Assembly: GCA_003220955.1 (NCBI GenBank)
Contig: QHTW01000067.1
Location: forward strand, 1-17,481
From: Gemmatimonadota bacterium
GTDB lineage: Bacteria > Gemmatimonadota > Gemmatimonadetes > Gemmatimonadales > GWC2-71-9
Length of the DNA: 17,481 nucleotides
Reading direction: 5' to 3'
The translations under genes and the position numbers were made by a program. The notes under the pieces were generated by a model. It did not search any database. It was not told where the DNA came from and saw only the letters and a program-made list of their open reading frames with translations. Shown one piece after another: positions 1-8,354 of this stretch. The stretch's first letter is position 1; the number at the start of each line of letters is the position of its first letter.

Positions 1-1393
1 GTCGGTCGCGGGAATGATAACACCAGGGTTGAGGATCGACAGCGGGTCGTACGCGCGTTTGACGTCGCGAAACAGATCCATGACTTCCTTGCCATAGAAC
101 CGCTCGAGCACACCCGCGCGGAGGCGGCCCACGCCGTGCTCACCCGACGGCACACCGCCCAGTCGGACGAGCAGATCCGTGACGTCTGCGAACAATTCGG
201 CAAGTGCCTCACGCCAGCCGTCGCGCGTCGTATCGGGGAGCGCGTTCACGTGAACGTGGCCGTCCCCGGCATGGCCAAAGATCGCGACGGGAATGTCGCG
301 ACGCCTGGCCGCTTCCCGAAGACCGGCGACGTACGCGCCGAGTGCCTCCAGCGGCACACAGCCGTCCTCGATGAGCTGGAGCGACCGTTGGCTGGCGGGC
401 AGCCGCGCGAGCGTTCCCGGAGACGACGATCTTCACTTCCGTGGCGTTCGGCAGCACACTGCGCGCCGCTTCGGCCGAATGCTTGAGGCCGTGCACCGCG
501 TCGCCGGCGGCGCCGCGCGCAGCCGCCGCGTGTTCGCGCTCGAATTCGACGAGCAAGAGGCAGGCGACCTTGGGCGCCTCGGGGACGAAGCGCAGCAAGG
601 TCTCATCGAGCAGCTCGATGGCCGAGGGGTTCAACGAGACGAGGTAGGGGACCGCGTCGGCCATCGCCTCGAGGCCAGCGAATCCGAGCGCGGCGCCCGC
701 GATGTCGGGCGGAATCGGGTCGAGCTTCCAGTGCACTGCCGTGACGATGCCGAGCGTGCCCTCCGCGCCGATGAGGAGATCGATCTCGTCGCCGGTCTCG
801 GCAAAATGATCCAGAGCATATCCCGAGGAGTTTTTGCGGGTCTTGGGGAAACGCTCGGCGACGAGCCGTCGGTCGGCGGTCGTGAGCGTGAACCTCGCAC
901 TCGGTTGCCCGCGCGCCACTGTCCTCACCGTGCCGTCGGCCTCGACAACGTCGAGCCCCACGATCCACCGCCGCATACTCCCGTACCGCACCGTGCGGGG
1001 TCCGGCCGCGTTGGTGGCCACCATCCCTCCGCTGGTCGCGAACGCGCCAGAGGATGGATCCGGAGGTAGCCGCAAGCCGTAGGGTCTGGCAGCCTCGTTC
1101 ACCCGGGACCATGTGACTGACGCGCCGGCCCGCGCCACGTGAGCGTGAGTGTCGATCACCAGCTCCGCGAAGCCGATGCTCAGGTCGGCGATGATGCCGC
1201 TGCCGACGTTGCCACCCGGCATGCCGCTGCCCGCGCCACGCGGGATGAGCGGGGTTTTCGACGCGGTGGCCTGACGAACGAGCGAGACGACGTCGGCGAC
1301 GGTCTGGGGGATTGCGACGGCGGCGGGAACGATGCGATACACCCCAGCGCCTTCAGCATACGCCGCGCGGACACGAGGATCGGTGACTAACAC
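1..1393 (-). CDS. GlcD-family FAD-binding oxidase, frameshifted, C-terminus beyond window
   Basis: Flavin-dependent oxidase or dehydrogenase of the GlcD / D-lactate dehydrogenase type, which oxidises 2-hydroxy acids. The N-terminal part reads in one frame and carries the FAD_binding_4 (PCMH) signature: PRGAGSGMPGGNVGSG, then PPDPSSGAFATSGGM and NAAGPRTVRYG. The C-terminal oxidase part lies in another frame from about 434 down to 1 and shows FGHAGDGHVHVN and GGVPSGEHGVG, both hallmarks of the family. The two halves are collinear and join between 435 and 409. An extra G in the GGG run at 416-418 (coding-strand sense) would account for the shift. Without correction the first frame continues to 209 as basic nonsense sequence. 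The protein runs off the left edge at a sequence matching the family's end (DPLSILNPGVI), so little is missing. The start is uncertain: GTG at 1393 fits the usual N-terminus, and an in-frame ATG at 1462 would overlap the divergent gene. The substrate cannot be told. The frameshift may be a real lesion or an assembly error. Confidence 0.85.
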
Positions 1394-1402
1394 GCTCCAA
1401 AC

Positions 1403-1408
1403 TTGACA
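1403..1408 (+). promoter_or_regulatory. possible -35 box for the DUF116 gene
   Basis: The short divergent interval between 1393 and 1443 holds a perfect TTGACA at 1403-1408. At 16-18 nt downstream the sequence is GAAGCT-like, a poor -10 match, and the ATG follows at 1443. This is only a weak promoter candidate. It is listed because it is the one consensus-like element in the only divergent intergenic gap. Confidence 0.2.
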
Positions 1409-1442
1409 TGGGTGAACGACAACGTGAAGCTTCGAGTCTCTG

Positions 1443-2258
1443 ATGGCTAAAGCGCAGCTCATCCATATAGAAGTAGACCGGCGGCTCGGTCACGAATGGG
1501 ACGAGTGGAACGGTCGACCGCTTCACGCCGACGGCAACTTCTCGGCGCCCCCAAGGCTGTTCTTCACGTTCGCCGCGCTGACCATAGCCGCCGCCACGGG
1601 AGCTGTTGCGCTTCTACTGTATTTGATCGCGCCGCGCCTGGCAGCGCTGTGGCCCCGGCTGCCTCCTGTGCTCTGGATCGCGCTCGGCGCGCTGGCGGCA
1701 CTGCAGTGGCTCTATCTCGGCGTACTCGCCCTCTCCTTTTACTCCGGCAGAACTCTCCTCCCCGAACGCCTGCTCGAGCGGGGTCCTTACTTACAGCTCA
1801 TGAACTACAGCTCGCTGCTCGCCCGCAGCTTCGGCAAGCGCGACTTTGTCGAGCACGCCGCGATCGACATCTACAACACGCTGGCGGAGCGGCGTGGTCG
1901 CAGGGTGGGGAAGGGTGAGCTGCTGGTCCTGATTCCCCGCTGTTTGTCGAAAGAGGCGCTCGACGGCGTGCTGGAGATTGCGGGCCGCTACGAGGTGCCG
2001 GTGTTCGTCGCGACGCGAGGCCAACTCGCACGGCGCGTGATCCGCGAGCGGCGGCCGCGCGCGGTGGTCGCCGTCGCCTGCGAACGCGACATGATGACGG
2101 GTCTGCGGGACGTCGCGGGTAAGCTCCCGGTGCTCGGCCTGACCATGCGGCTGCCCAATGGGCCGTGCCGCGACGCGGCTATCGATCTCGGACAGATGGA
2201 GCGGTGGGTCCAGGGACTCGTTGCCGAAGCGCCAGCCCCAGCACACACCACGCCGTAA
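1443..2258 (+). CDS. DUF116 domain membrane protein
   Basis: A 271-residue protein and the only rightward gene in the window. Two hydrophobic segments, at about residues 39-63 and 75-99, place it in the membrane, with a soluble C-terminal domain from about 120 to 260. That domain matches the DUF116 pattern: a conserved proline-cysteine strand (LLVLIPRCLSKEAL, Cys167), RRPRAVVAVACERD with Cys213, and LPNGPCRD with Cys242. Three well-placed cysteines suggest a metal or redox site, but the family's function is not established to my knowledge. The ATG at 1443 has no convincing Shine-Dalgarno site. The last 80 nt overlap, in antiparallel orientation, the 3' end of the permease gene. The family call rests on motif memory and not on a search. 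Confidence 0.8.
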   Translation: MAKAQLIHIEVDRRLGHEWDEWNGRPLHADGNFSAPPRLFFTFAALTIAAATGAVALLLYLIAPRLAALWPRLPPVLWIALGALAALQWLYLGVLALSFYSGRTLLPERLLERGPYLQLMNYSSLLARSFGKRDFVEHAAIDIYNTLAERRGRRVGKGELLVLIPRCLSKEALDGVLEIAGRYEVPVFVATRGQLARRVIRERRPRAVVAVACERDMMTGLRDVAGKLPVLGLTMRLPNGPCRDAAIDLGQMERWVQGLVAEAPAPAHTTP

Positions 2259-3540
2259 ACGCGAGCCACTCCGCGGTCGTAAAGCTACCAGGCACAACAG
2301 GCACCAATTTCATTGCGATAATCGCGGCGCTCACGGCTACCCCGATCGCGGCGATCGTGACGCCTTCCCGGATGCCGCCACGACGCGCCAGCGCGATGAA
2401 GGCAAGGCAGGCCGCGCACCACCCGATTGCGCCCACTGCCGCGCCCACTTCGCTGATGGGAACGAGCACCGCGTCGCCGAGGAACGCGGCCGCGCCGGTG
2501 AGGCCGGCGATGAGCGCGATCGCGGTCGCCGGCGTCCCGAAGGTGGGATTCACGGCACCGAGCGCGGGATGGACTTGGCGGCGGCGGCCCAGCGCGAACA
2601 CCAGTCGCGTGGCGGCGACGAAGTTTCCATTGAACACTTTGAAGAGCGACAAGAGGGCGGCGGCGAGAATCAGCCGCGCGATCCACGGCGTGCCGAATGC
2701 GCGCGCGAACGCCACGTCGGTGCCAAGATGCTGCGTTACGATGTCGGTCCAGGGGTACACCCACGTGACCACGCCGACGATCACGACGTAGAACAGTCCG
2801 CCCGCCAGCAGGGCAGCGGTGATTGCCCGCGAAAGCGTGCCCGGTCGAAGACCGGGAAGCGCTTCCTCCGACGCCTTGGGGATCGATTCAAAGCCGGTCA
2901 TGAAGTAGGGCACGATCTGCGCGACGAGCAGTACCGAGACGAACGGTCCCACGGGGGCGAACAGCGGTTCGACATTCGTCGCGCTACCGCGTCCCAAGCC
3001 GAGCGTCACAAACAGCGCGAAGCACGCCAGCAGGCCGATCGTCGTGATATCCTGAAACCGGCCACTCAGCCGGATGCCGCGGTAGTTCACGATGCCGATC
3101 GCGGCCGTCAGTCCGAGCGCGGCGAGCAGCCGCGGCAGGGTGATCGCCTTTCCCGCGACCGTGTAGAGGGTGAGCGCATTCATGCCGGGGAACAGCCGCG
3201 CCAGCAAGTTGCCGATCGCCACCGCTTCCCATGGGCAGACAATCGCGTAGGCGAGCACCATCATCCAACCGGAGGTGAAGCTCACGAACGATGGGAAGAC
3301 GCGTTCCGTGTAAGCGACTTCGGCGCCCGCATCGGGAATCATCCGCACCAGGCGGCCGTAGGTGTGGGCGATGGGCAGCAGCAGCACCGCACCGGCGAAA
3401 AAGCCCAGCATCGCGCCGCCGGGCCCGCCCCGGCGCAGCCAGTCGTCCATGACGACCAGCCACCCGGCCCCCACCATGCTGCCGAAACCGAATGTGAAGT
3501 ACTCGAGGGCGCCGAGGCTGCGGCGGAGAGTCGTGCTCAC
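2179..3540 (-). CDS. APC-superfamily amino acid permease
   Basis: A 453-residue polytopic inner-membrane transporter with about twelve hydrophobic segments along its whole length. The N-terminus has the APC-superfamily signature in helix 1 (FTFGFGSMVGAGWLV, a broken helix with the Gly-rich substrate-binding stretch). The consensus core (PDAGAEVAYTERVFP, then MTGFESIPKASEEALPG) is typical of amino acid/polyamine permeases (AA_permease_2 type). The substrate is unknown. The GTG start at 3540 directly follows the TAG of the upstream lipoprotein gene (TAGGTG), so translation is probably coupled. It is the last gene of the long minus-strand run, and its 3' end overlaps the convergent DUF116 gene. 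The two amidohydrolases at the head of the run would be compatible with uptake of released amino acids, but that link is inference. Confidence 0.88.
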   Translation of the reverse strand: MSTTLRRSLGALEYFTFGFGSMVGAGWLVVMDDWLRRGGPGGAMLGFFAGAVLLLPIAHTYGRLVRMIPDAGAEVAYTERVFPSFVSFTSGWMMVLAYAIVCPWEAVAIGNLLARLFPGMNALTLYTVAGKAITLPRLLAALGLTAAIGIVNYRGIRLSGRFQDITTIGLLACFALFVTLGLGRGSATNVEPLFAPVGPFVSVLLVAQIVPYFMTGFESIPKASEEALPGLRPGTLSRAITAALLAGGLFYVVIVGVVTWVYPWTDIVTQHLGTDVAFARAFGTPWIARLILAAALLSLFKVFNGNFVAATRLVFALGRRRQVHPALGAVNPTFGTPATAIALIAGLTGAAAFLGDAVLVPISEVGAAVGAIGWCAACLAFIALARRGGIREGVTIAAIGVAVSAAIIAMKLVPVVPGSFTTAEWLAFTAWCVLGLALRQRVPGPTAPSVRDR

Positions 3541-3963
3541 CTAGTAGGTCGTGACTCCGAGCTTGGTCTTCAAGGCGGCCAGGAGCCGCTCGGCGCGGAG
3601 CTGACCCGGGGAGCGGGGCGGTGCGGCGCGCTCGAGATCGCGACGTGCGCGGGACGGATCCTCCACCGGCCGGTACACTGCCTCGATCGTCACGCGCGAC
3701 TTGCCCGGCACGTCGGGATCGGCCCAGAGCCGCACGCGATGCGTACCCGCGAACTCCGCAGTTTCAAGAAAGGCATCGCGCAAACTCACCACATGCACGG
3801 GGATCGTATCGGCCTGGAGGAGGTCACGGGCCGCCTGGGTGACGTCGGCGGGACGCGCGTTGATCACCGCGTGCAGCGCCTCCGGAATCGGAGCGAAGGA
3901 AGGACGCGTCGTGGTGGGCGTGCAGGCCACCACGAGAACCGCGCACAATCCGATGGCGCGCAT
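3541..3963 (-). CDS. small putative lipoprotein, unknown function
   Basis: A 140-residue protein with a short lipoprotein signal peptide: basic Arg2, a hydrophobic stretch, and lipobox VVAC with Cys14 followed by a Thr/Pro-rich linker. The mature part has no family I recognise. It has a central strand-rich stretch (HRVRLWADPDVPGKSRVTIE) and an Arg/Glu-rich C-terminal helix. The open frame extends upstream to 4260, but that extension is low-quality basic sequence antisense to the neighbour's codons. The ATG at 3963 gives the signal peptide and shares one base with the upstream stop (TGATG), so it is preferred. It is co-transcribed with the DUF2231 gene upstream and the permease downstream. Confidence 0.75.
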   Translation of the reverse strand: MRAIGLCAVLVVACTPTTTRPSFAPIPEALHAVINARPADVTQAARDLLQADTIPVHVVSLRDAFLETAEFAGTHRVRLWADPDVPGKSRVTIEAVYRPVEDPSRARRDLERAAPPRSPGQLRAERLLAALKTKLGVTTY

Positions 3964-4550
3964 CAATGCGAGTGGGGTGGTGTCCCTGGAGGGTGCGTGT
4001 GAGGCGTCGTCCGCTTCGTGGTGTCGGAGAGCGAATCGGCGGCGTGCTCGTGCTCTTCCCCCGCCTCGTGCTGATGGCCTTTCTCCCGGTTCTCGATCTC
4101 CGCCTGCAGCGTGCGGGATGGAATGCCGGCGGCATGTTCGAACATCAGCCTGCCCCCGAGGATGCCGGTCCACACGAGTCCCGCGATTCCGATCACGCTC
4201 AGCATGCGCGTCAACGCCAGCTCCTGCGCCGGCATCTGAAAGCGGCGGAGCAATCGCCACCCGAGCACGACGGTGAAGAGCGACATCGTGATCAGCGCCA
4301 TATTCTCGTGCTTTTCCATTATTTCATGGATCGCCTCACCGTGCTCGATCGAGCCCGATGCGAGCTTGCCGGCCACCACGGCCAGCCATCCCCCAATGAC
4401 GCCGGCCCACAGCGTCCAGATCGCCGCCCACATGAGCGATTCGCGTTTCGTGGTGGCGGCGGCGAAATCGAACGCCACCGCCACCACAAGCAGGGCGGCA
4501 GGGAAATCGTTGAGGAGGGCGTGCCAACGGGCGGCGTTGTAGCCGAGCAT
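3963..4550 (-). CDS. DUF2231-like membrane protein with His-rich tail
   Basis: A 195-residue membrane protein with about four hydrophobic helices. The first begins after the RWHALLNDFPAALLVVAVAFD motif region, which resembles the HPxxxxFP...D start of DUF2231 proteins. A conserved-looking HGEAIHEIMEKHE segment lies between helices 2 and 3. The last ~45 residues are polar and rich in His and Glu (GHQHEAGEEHEH, then PHTHPPGTPPHSH), a possible metal-binding tail on one side of the membrane. Start and stop both use 1-nt TGATG overlaps with the neighbours, so translation is coupled to the dehydrogenase upstream and the lipoprotein downstream. Function is unknown; metal handling is only an inference from the tail. 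Confidence 0.75.
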   Translation of the reverse strand: MLGYNAARWHALLNDFPAALLVVAVAFDFAAATTKRESLMWAAIWTLWAGVIGGWLAVVAGKLASGSIEHGEAIHEIMEKHENMALITMSLFTVVLGWRLLRRFQMPAQELALTRMLSVIGIAGLVWTGILGGRLMFEHAAGIPSRTLQAEIENREKGHQHEAGEEHEHAADSLSDTTKRTTPHTHPPGTPPHSH

Positions 4551-5437
4551 CAGAGTCCCAGGTCGCTGACGATGGGTGGATTCGCCGAATAATCGTAGAA
4601 GCCTTTTCCGCTCTTTCTTCCGTGCATCCCCGCGAGCACCATGCGCTTGAGCAACGGCGGCGGCGCGTAGCGGGCTTCGCGGTACTCCTTGAACATGATC
4701 TCGGCGATGTGGTGCGTCGTGTCGAGACCGACGAAGTCGAGCAGCGTGAGCGGGCCCATCGGGTAGCTGCAGCCCAATTGCATCGCCTTGTCGATGTCGG
4801 GCACGCTGCCGACGCCGCGTTCCACGGCCCGAATGGCGTCGAGCAGATAAGGGACGAGCAGGAGATTGACGATGAAACCGGACGTGTACTTCGCGGCGAT
4901 CGGCTCCTTGCCGAGAGAGGCGGCGAATGCGAACGCGCGCTTGAACGTCTCCGTGGACGTCGTCACGGTACGGACGACTTCCACCAGCGCCATCAGCGGC
5001 ACCGGATTGAAGAAGTGCAGCCCCACGAAACGATCCGCGCGCCTGGTCGCGCCGGCCATTTCGGCGATGGTCAGACTCGAGGTATTCGACGCGAAGATCG
5101 TCCCCTGCCCGCAGAGCCCGTCGAGCTCTTTGAACAACGCGTTCTTCAGTGCCAGATCTTCGGTGATCGCCTCGATCACGATGTCGACGGGCTTCAGGTC
5201 CGCGACGGTCGTCGTAAAAGTCAGGCGCTTCAGCGTCGCGTCGCGGTCAGCCGCCGGGAGCTTTCCCTTCTCGACGAATTTCGCGAGCGACTTCTCGATG
5301 CCGGCGCGCGCGCGATCGAGAATTTCCTTGGATACATCGCGCACGATGGTGGCGTAGCCGGCGGTCGCGGCAACCTGAGCGATCCCGCTGCCCATTAAGC
5401 CGCTGCCGAGCACCCCGACTCGCTTGATATCGGTCAT
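4550..5437 (-). CDS. 3-hydroxybutyryl-CoA dehydrogenase
   Basis: NAD(P)-dependent 3-hydroxyacyl-CoA dehydrogenase of 295 residues, the usual length of the stand-alone short-chain enzyme. It interconverts 3-hydroxybutyryl-CoA and acetoacetyl-CoA in the cytoplasm. The Rossmann motif GSGLMGSGIAQ is at residues 11-21. The catalytic set aligns with known enzymes: Ser120 (SNTSSL), His141 (GLHFFNPVPLM), Glu153 and Asn191 (SGFIVNLLL). The C-terminal domain has YPMGPLTLLDFVGLD and ends with GRKSGKGFYDY, both typical. The start ATG at 5437 directly follows the TAG of the upstream gene and has GAGGA a few bases before it. A thiolase gene three positions upstream in the same run supplies acetoacetyl-CoA or cleaves it, so the two probably act in one pathway (short-chain beta-oxidation, butyrate or polyhydroxybutyrate metabolism). 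Confidence 0.95.
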   Translation of the reverse strand: MTDIKRVGVLGSGLMGSGIAQVAATAGYATIVRDVSKEILDRARAGIEKSLAKFVEKGKLPAADRDATLKRLTFTTTVADLKPVDIVIEAITEDLALKNALFKELDGLCGQGTIFASNTSSLTIAEMAGATRRADRFVGLHFFNPVPLMALVEVVRTVTTSTETFKRAFAFAASLGKEPIAAKYTSGFIVNLLLVPYLLDAIRAVERGVGSVPDIDKAMQLGCSYPMGPLTLLDFVGLDTTHHIAEIMFKEYREARYAPPPLLKRMVLAGMHGRKSGKGFYDYSANPPIVSDLGL

Positions 5438-6277
5438 CTATCCTCGTGTCTTTGGCCGCGGATTCTCGAAGACCTTGCGGACTTCGTCTGCGATCCGGAA
5501 CAACGGATGCTGACCAGGCAACGACGGGGTGGCGCGAGTCTCGCCACGCTCGAGCCGGTCGAGCACCTGCTCGAGCGCGATCTGCATGCGCTCGTTCGCG
5601 CCCCGGTAGGTGCGCGCGATCAGCACGCCGCCGATCGTCAGGCCCACGCCGGGGACGAGCATGAGGGCTTGCGCGAGCGCCAGGGGCGGAACGATGAGGG
5701 CGGTGGCGCCCGTCATGCCCCATCCCAGGAGTGTCAGCACGCTGCCGCCGGTGATCCGCTTCGTCCGCTGCTCGCGAATGTCGGCCTCGAGCCGCACGAG
5801 ACAGAACCCGGGTTCGAGCTGCACGACCTGTCCGCTGATCTCTCCCGCCCGGGCGAGCGAGTAGCGCCGGACCCCGGCGAGCGCTCGCTGAATCGAAGCG
5901 ACGGGACCCGCCTTCGGCTCCCACGACGTCCGATCGGCGTACTGGCGTTTGGGTTGCAGCAGCTCCTCGTCGGTCATGCAGCGGCTCAGCGCGCGCTCGA
6001 CCGCCGCTCGATCGCCCGGCACGACGCGATGCGCGACGATGGATCGCGGACCTGTCAGCCACGCCCAGGTCCCGGTCGCCACTTCGGGCGCAGTCCGCGT
6101 CTGCTCCTCGAGCATCGCCTGGCGCAGATAGCGGTCGGGGATGCCGACGTCCTTGCCGAGCGCCAGGACTTCGTTGGTCGTGAGCCCTTCACCGATCTCG
6201 CGCTCTCCCGCCTGCAGCTCGGCGGCGCGTTTGATGATGCGCTCGAGCGCGTCACGGCTGATGAGATCCTTCCCCAT
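5438..6277 (-). CDS. conserved-looking two-helix membrane protein, unknown
   Basis: A 279-residue protein of no family I can name. The N-terminal ~60 residues form a predicted helical module (RIIKRAAELQAGEREIGEGL, then a Gly-Ile-Pro turn and RYLRQAMLEEQ), resembling a short helix-turn module that precedes membrane domains in some bacterial regulators. A middle mixed domain spans about 65-175. A hydrophobic hairpin at about 177-221 gives two closely spaced membrane helices, and a C-terminal helix (ERMQIALEQVLDRLERGE) ends in a basic tail. The ATG at 6277 shares one base with the slipin stop, and its own TAG abuts the dehydrogenase start. Its position between a slipin and fatty-acid enzymes suggests a membrane-linked role, but this is weak inference. 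Confidence 0.75.
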   Translation of the reverse strand: MGKDLISRDALERIIKRAAELQAGEREIGEGLTTNEVLALGKDVGIPDRYLRQAMLEEQTRTAPEVATGTWAWLTGPRSIVAHRVVPGDRAAVERALSRCMTDEELLQPKRQYADRTSWEPKAGPVASIQRALAGVRRYSLARAGEISGQVVQLEPGFCLVRLEADIREQRTKRITGGSVLTLLGWGMTGATALIVPPLALAQALMLVPGVGLTIGGVLIARTYRGANERMQIALEQVLDRLERGETRATPSLPGQHPLFRIADEVRKVFENPRPKTRG

Positions 6278-7122
6278 CAGACTTTGGCCTTACCCTTGTT
6301 CTGAACCGCCGGGAGACGCTCACCCGCTCCCGCGGCGCGTTCCGGGAGAGCCGCCGGGGCGGGGGGATTGCCGGTGGGAGCAAGCCGATCCATGAAGACT
6401 TTGAACAGATCGATGGGGATGGGGAAGATCGTCGTCGAATTGTTCTCGGACGCGATTTCGTTGACGGTTTGTAGATAGCGCAGCTGAATGGCAGCCGGTT
6501 CGGCGCCGATGATGTGCGCCGCCTGGGCGAGCTTCTCCGATGCCTGCAGCTCGCCCTCGGCGTTGATGACTTTGGCGCGGCGCTCGCGCTCGGCTTCCGC
6601 CTGCCGTGCCATCGCGCGCTTCATCTCCGGGGGCAGGTCGACGTCCTTCACTTCGACCGCCGAGACCTCGATGCCCCACTCTTCGGTGCGCTGGTCGATG
6701 ATCTGGCGCAGGATGGCGTTGACCTTGTCGCGGTTCGCCAGCAGCTCGTCCATCTCGGTTTCGCCGAGCACGGAGCGCAGCGTCGTCTGCGCGAGCTGGC
6801 TTGTGGCGTAGAGATAATTCTCGACCCCCACCACCGCCTTGTCGGGCGTCTTCACGCGCATGTACAACACCGCATTCACTTTGATCGAGATGTTGTCGCG
6901 CGTGATGACGTCCTGCGGCGGAATGTCGATCGCCATCACGCGCAGCGAGACCTTCTGCATCTTAGCGAGCAACGGCGGCAAGAAGATCAGTCCCGGCCCC
7001 TTCGTGGGCCGCAGATGGCCGAGCAGGAAGTACACCCCGCGTTCGTACTCGCGCAGCACCCGAAGCCCCGCGAACAAATAGAGGGTGATCGCTCCGATGG
7101 CGGTGACCAGGATGTCGCTCAT
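6277..7122 (-). CDS. slipin family SPFH-domain membrane protein
   Basis: A 281-residue stomatin-like protein. One N-terminal membrane segment lies at about residues 4-22, followed by the SPFH/band-7 domain: YERGVYFLLGHLRPTKGPG, then DIPPQDVITRDNISIKVNAV, then VLGETEMDELLANRDKVN, then GIEVSAVEVKDVDLPPEM. A charged coiled-coil stretch (MARQAEAERERRAKVINAEG) and the C-terminal QLRYLQTVNEIASENNSTTI motif follow, all typical of slipins. Such proteins oligomerise and organise membrane microdomains; bacterial slipins are often paired with an NfeD protein, which is not evident here. The open frame extends to 7467, but that part lies over thiolase codons. The ATG at 7122 forms an ATGA overlap with the thiolase stop and is preferred. 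Confidence 0.93.
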   Translation of the reverse strand: MSDILVTAIGAITLYLFAGLRVLREYERGVYFLLGHLRPTKGPGLIFLPPLLAKMQKVSLRVMAIDIPPQDVITRDNISIKVNAVLYMRVKTPDKAVVGVENYLYATSQLAQTTLRSVLGETEMDELLANRDKVNAILRQIIDQRTEEWGIEVSAVEVKDVDLPPEMKRAMARQAEAERERRAKVINAEGELQASEKLAQAAHIIGAEPAAIQLRYLQTVNEIASENNSTTIFPIPIDLFKVFMDRLAPTGNPPAPAALPERAAGAGERLPAVQNKGKAKV

Positions 7123-8315
7123 AGCGCCTCGACAATCACCGCCGCGCCCTGGCCACCGCCGATGCACGCGGAACCGAGCCCAAAGCGCTTCTTCTCGCGC
7201 CGCAGCGCGTGCAGCAAGTGAACCGTGATGCGGGTACCGGTCGCCGCCAGCGGGTGGCCGATAGCGATCGCGCCGCCGCACGTGTTGGTGCGACTGCGAT
7301 CGAGTCCCAACTCCCGCTCGACCGCCAGGTATTGCGGCGCGAATGCTTCGTTCACCTCGACGAGATCCATCTGCGCAAGTTTCATCCCCGCTTTCGCCAA
7401 CGCCTTGCGGGCGGCAGGCGCCGGGCCGATGCCCATGTGCTTCGGTTCGACACCGGCCACCGCCCATGCGACCAACCGGCCGAGCGGCTTCAATCCGTGC
7501 GCCTTGGCATACTCTTCACTCGCGAGCACCGTCGCTGCCCCGCCGTCCGAGATGCCGGACGCGTTCCCCGCGGTGACCAGCCCATCCTTCTTGAAGTAAG
7601 GCTTCAGCCCGCTGAGGATCTCGAGCGTCGTTTCGGGACGCATGTGCTCATCAGCGCGGAACTCGACTTCCTTGCCTTTGACCTTGATGGTCACCGGCAC
7701 GACCTCGTCCTGGAACGCGCAGGCGTCCCACGCTTGTTTGGCGCGTTGCTGCGAGGCAACGGCGACTTCATCGACTTCCTTGCGGGTGAGTTTGTACTTC
7801 TCAGCGAGGCTTTCGGCGGTCTCGGCCATGGACAGGCCGCATTGCGGGTCCTTCAGCGACTCCCACAGGAGGTCCTCGAGCGGCGCCGGGCCCAGCCGGA
7901 GTCCCCAGCGCGCGCCCCGGACGACGTGCGGCGCCTGGCTCATCGACTCCGCACCGCCCGCGAGCACCACGTCGGTTTCGCCCAACAGAATCAGCTGCGC
8001 ACCTTGCGTAATCGCCTCGAAACCCGAGCCGCAGAGCCGGTTCACCGTAACTGCCGGTGTCTCGATCGGCAGCCCTGCCTTCAAGCCGACATGGCGGGCC
8101 ATGTAGATCGCGTCCGCCGACGTCTGCAGCGCGTTTCCGAAGACGACATGGCCAAAATCGCTCGCGGGGACGGCGGAACGCTGGATCGCGTGGCGGGACG
8201 CTGCCGCGCCCAGCTCGATGGCCGACACATCCTTCAAAGAGCCGCCGAACGAACCGAATCCTGTCCGGACTCCCGACAGAAAGACGACGTCTTTCGTGGC
8301 GCCCTGGGTTTTCAT
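7119..8315 (-). CDS. acetyl-CoA acetyltransferase (thiolase)
   Basis: A 398-residue thiolase that joins two acetyl-CoA into acetoacetyl-CoA or runs the reverse cleavage. The active-site nucleophile is Cys95 (NRLCGSGFEA). The GGAESMSQAP loop and NEAFAP are present, His354 sits in GGAIAIGHPLAATGTR, and the second cysteine is Cys384 (SACIGGGQGAA). All are intact and length is normal. The ATG at 8315 has GCGGAG about 8 nt upstream. A 39-nt gap separates it from the dehydrogenase gene before it, the widest gap in the run, so a secondary promoter is possible there; a TATATT lies within the gap but I see no clear -35. The stop overlaps the slipin start by 4 nt. It is functionally paired with the 3-hydroxybutyryl-CoA dehydrogenase downstream. 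Confidence 0.95.
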   Translation of the reverse strand: MKTQGATKDVVFLSGVRTGFGSFGGSLKDVSAIELGAAASRHAIQRSAVPASDFGHVVFGNALQTSADAIYMARHVGLKAGLPIETPAVTVNRLCGSGFEAITQGAQLILLGETDVVLAGGAESMSQAPHVVRGARWGLRLGPAPLEDLLWESLKDPQCGLSMAETAESLAEKYKLTRKEVDEVAVASQQRAKQAWDACAFQDEVVPVTIKVKGKEVEFRADEHMRPETTLEILSGLKPYFKKDGLVTAGNASGISDGGAATVLASEEYAKAHGLKPLGRLVAWAVAGVEPKHMGIGPAPAARKALAKAGMKLAQMDLVEVNEAFAPQYLAVERELGLDRSRTNTCGGAIAIGHPLAATGTRITVHLLHALRREKKRFGLGSACIGGGQGAAVIVEAL

Positions 8316-8354
8316 GGGAGTGACTCCGCAATGAGACTGGGAGGAATATAGCCG

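Noticed and set aside
2158..4002. Long plus-strand open frame of 614 codons
   Set aside because: It lies antisense to the permease and lipoprotein genes, is dominated by Arg, His, Gly, Glu and Gln, and shows no domain. This is a typical GC-rich antisense artefact.
3964..4260. Upstream extension of the small lipoprotein gene
   Set aside because: It overlaps the DUF2231 gene in another frame and removes the signal peptide from the N-terminus. The ATG at 3963 fits both lipobox and TGATG coupling.
7123..7467. N-terminal extension of the slipin frame
   Set aside because: It overlaps the thiolase C-terminal codons, encodes Arg/Gly-rich sequence, and precedes the natural membrane segment that starts at 7122.
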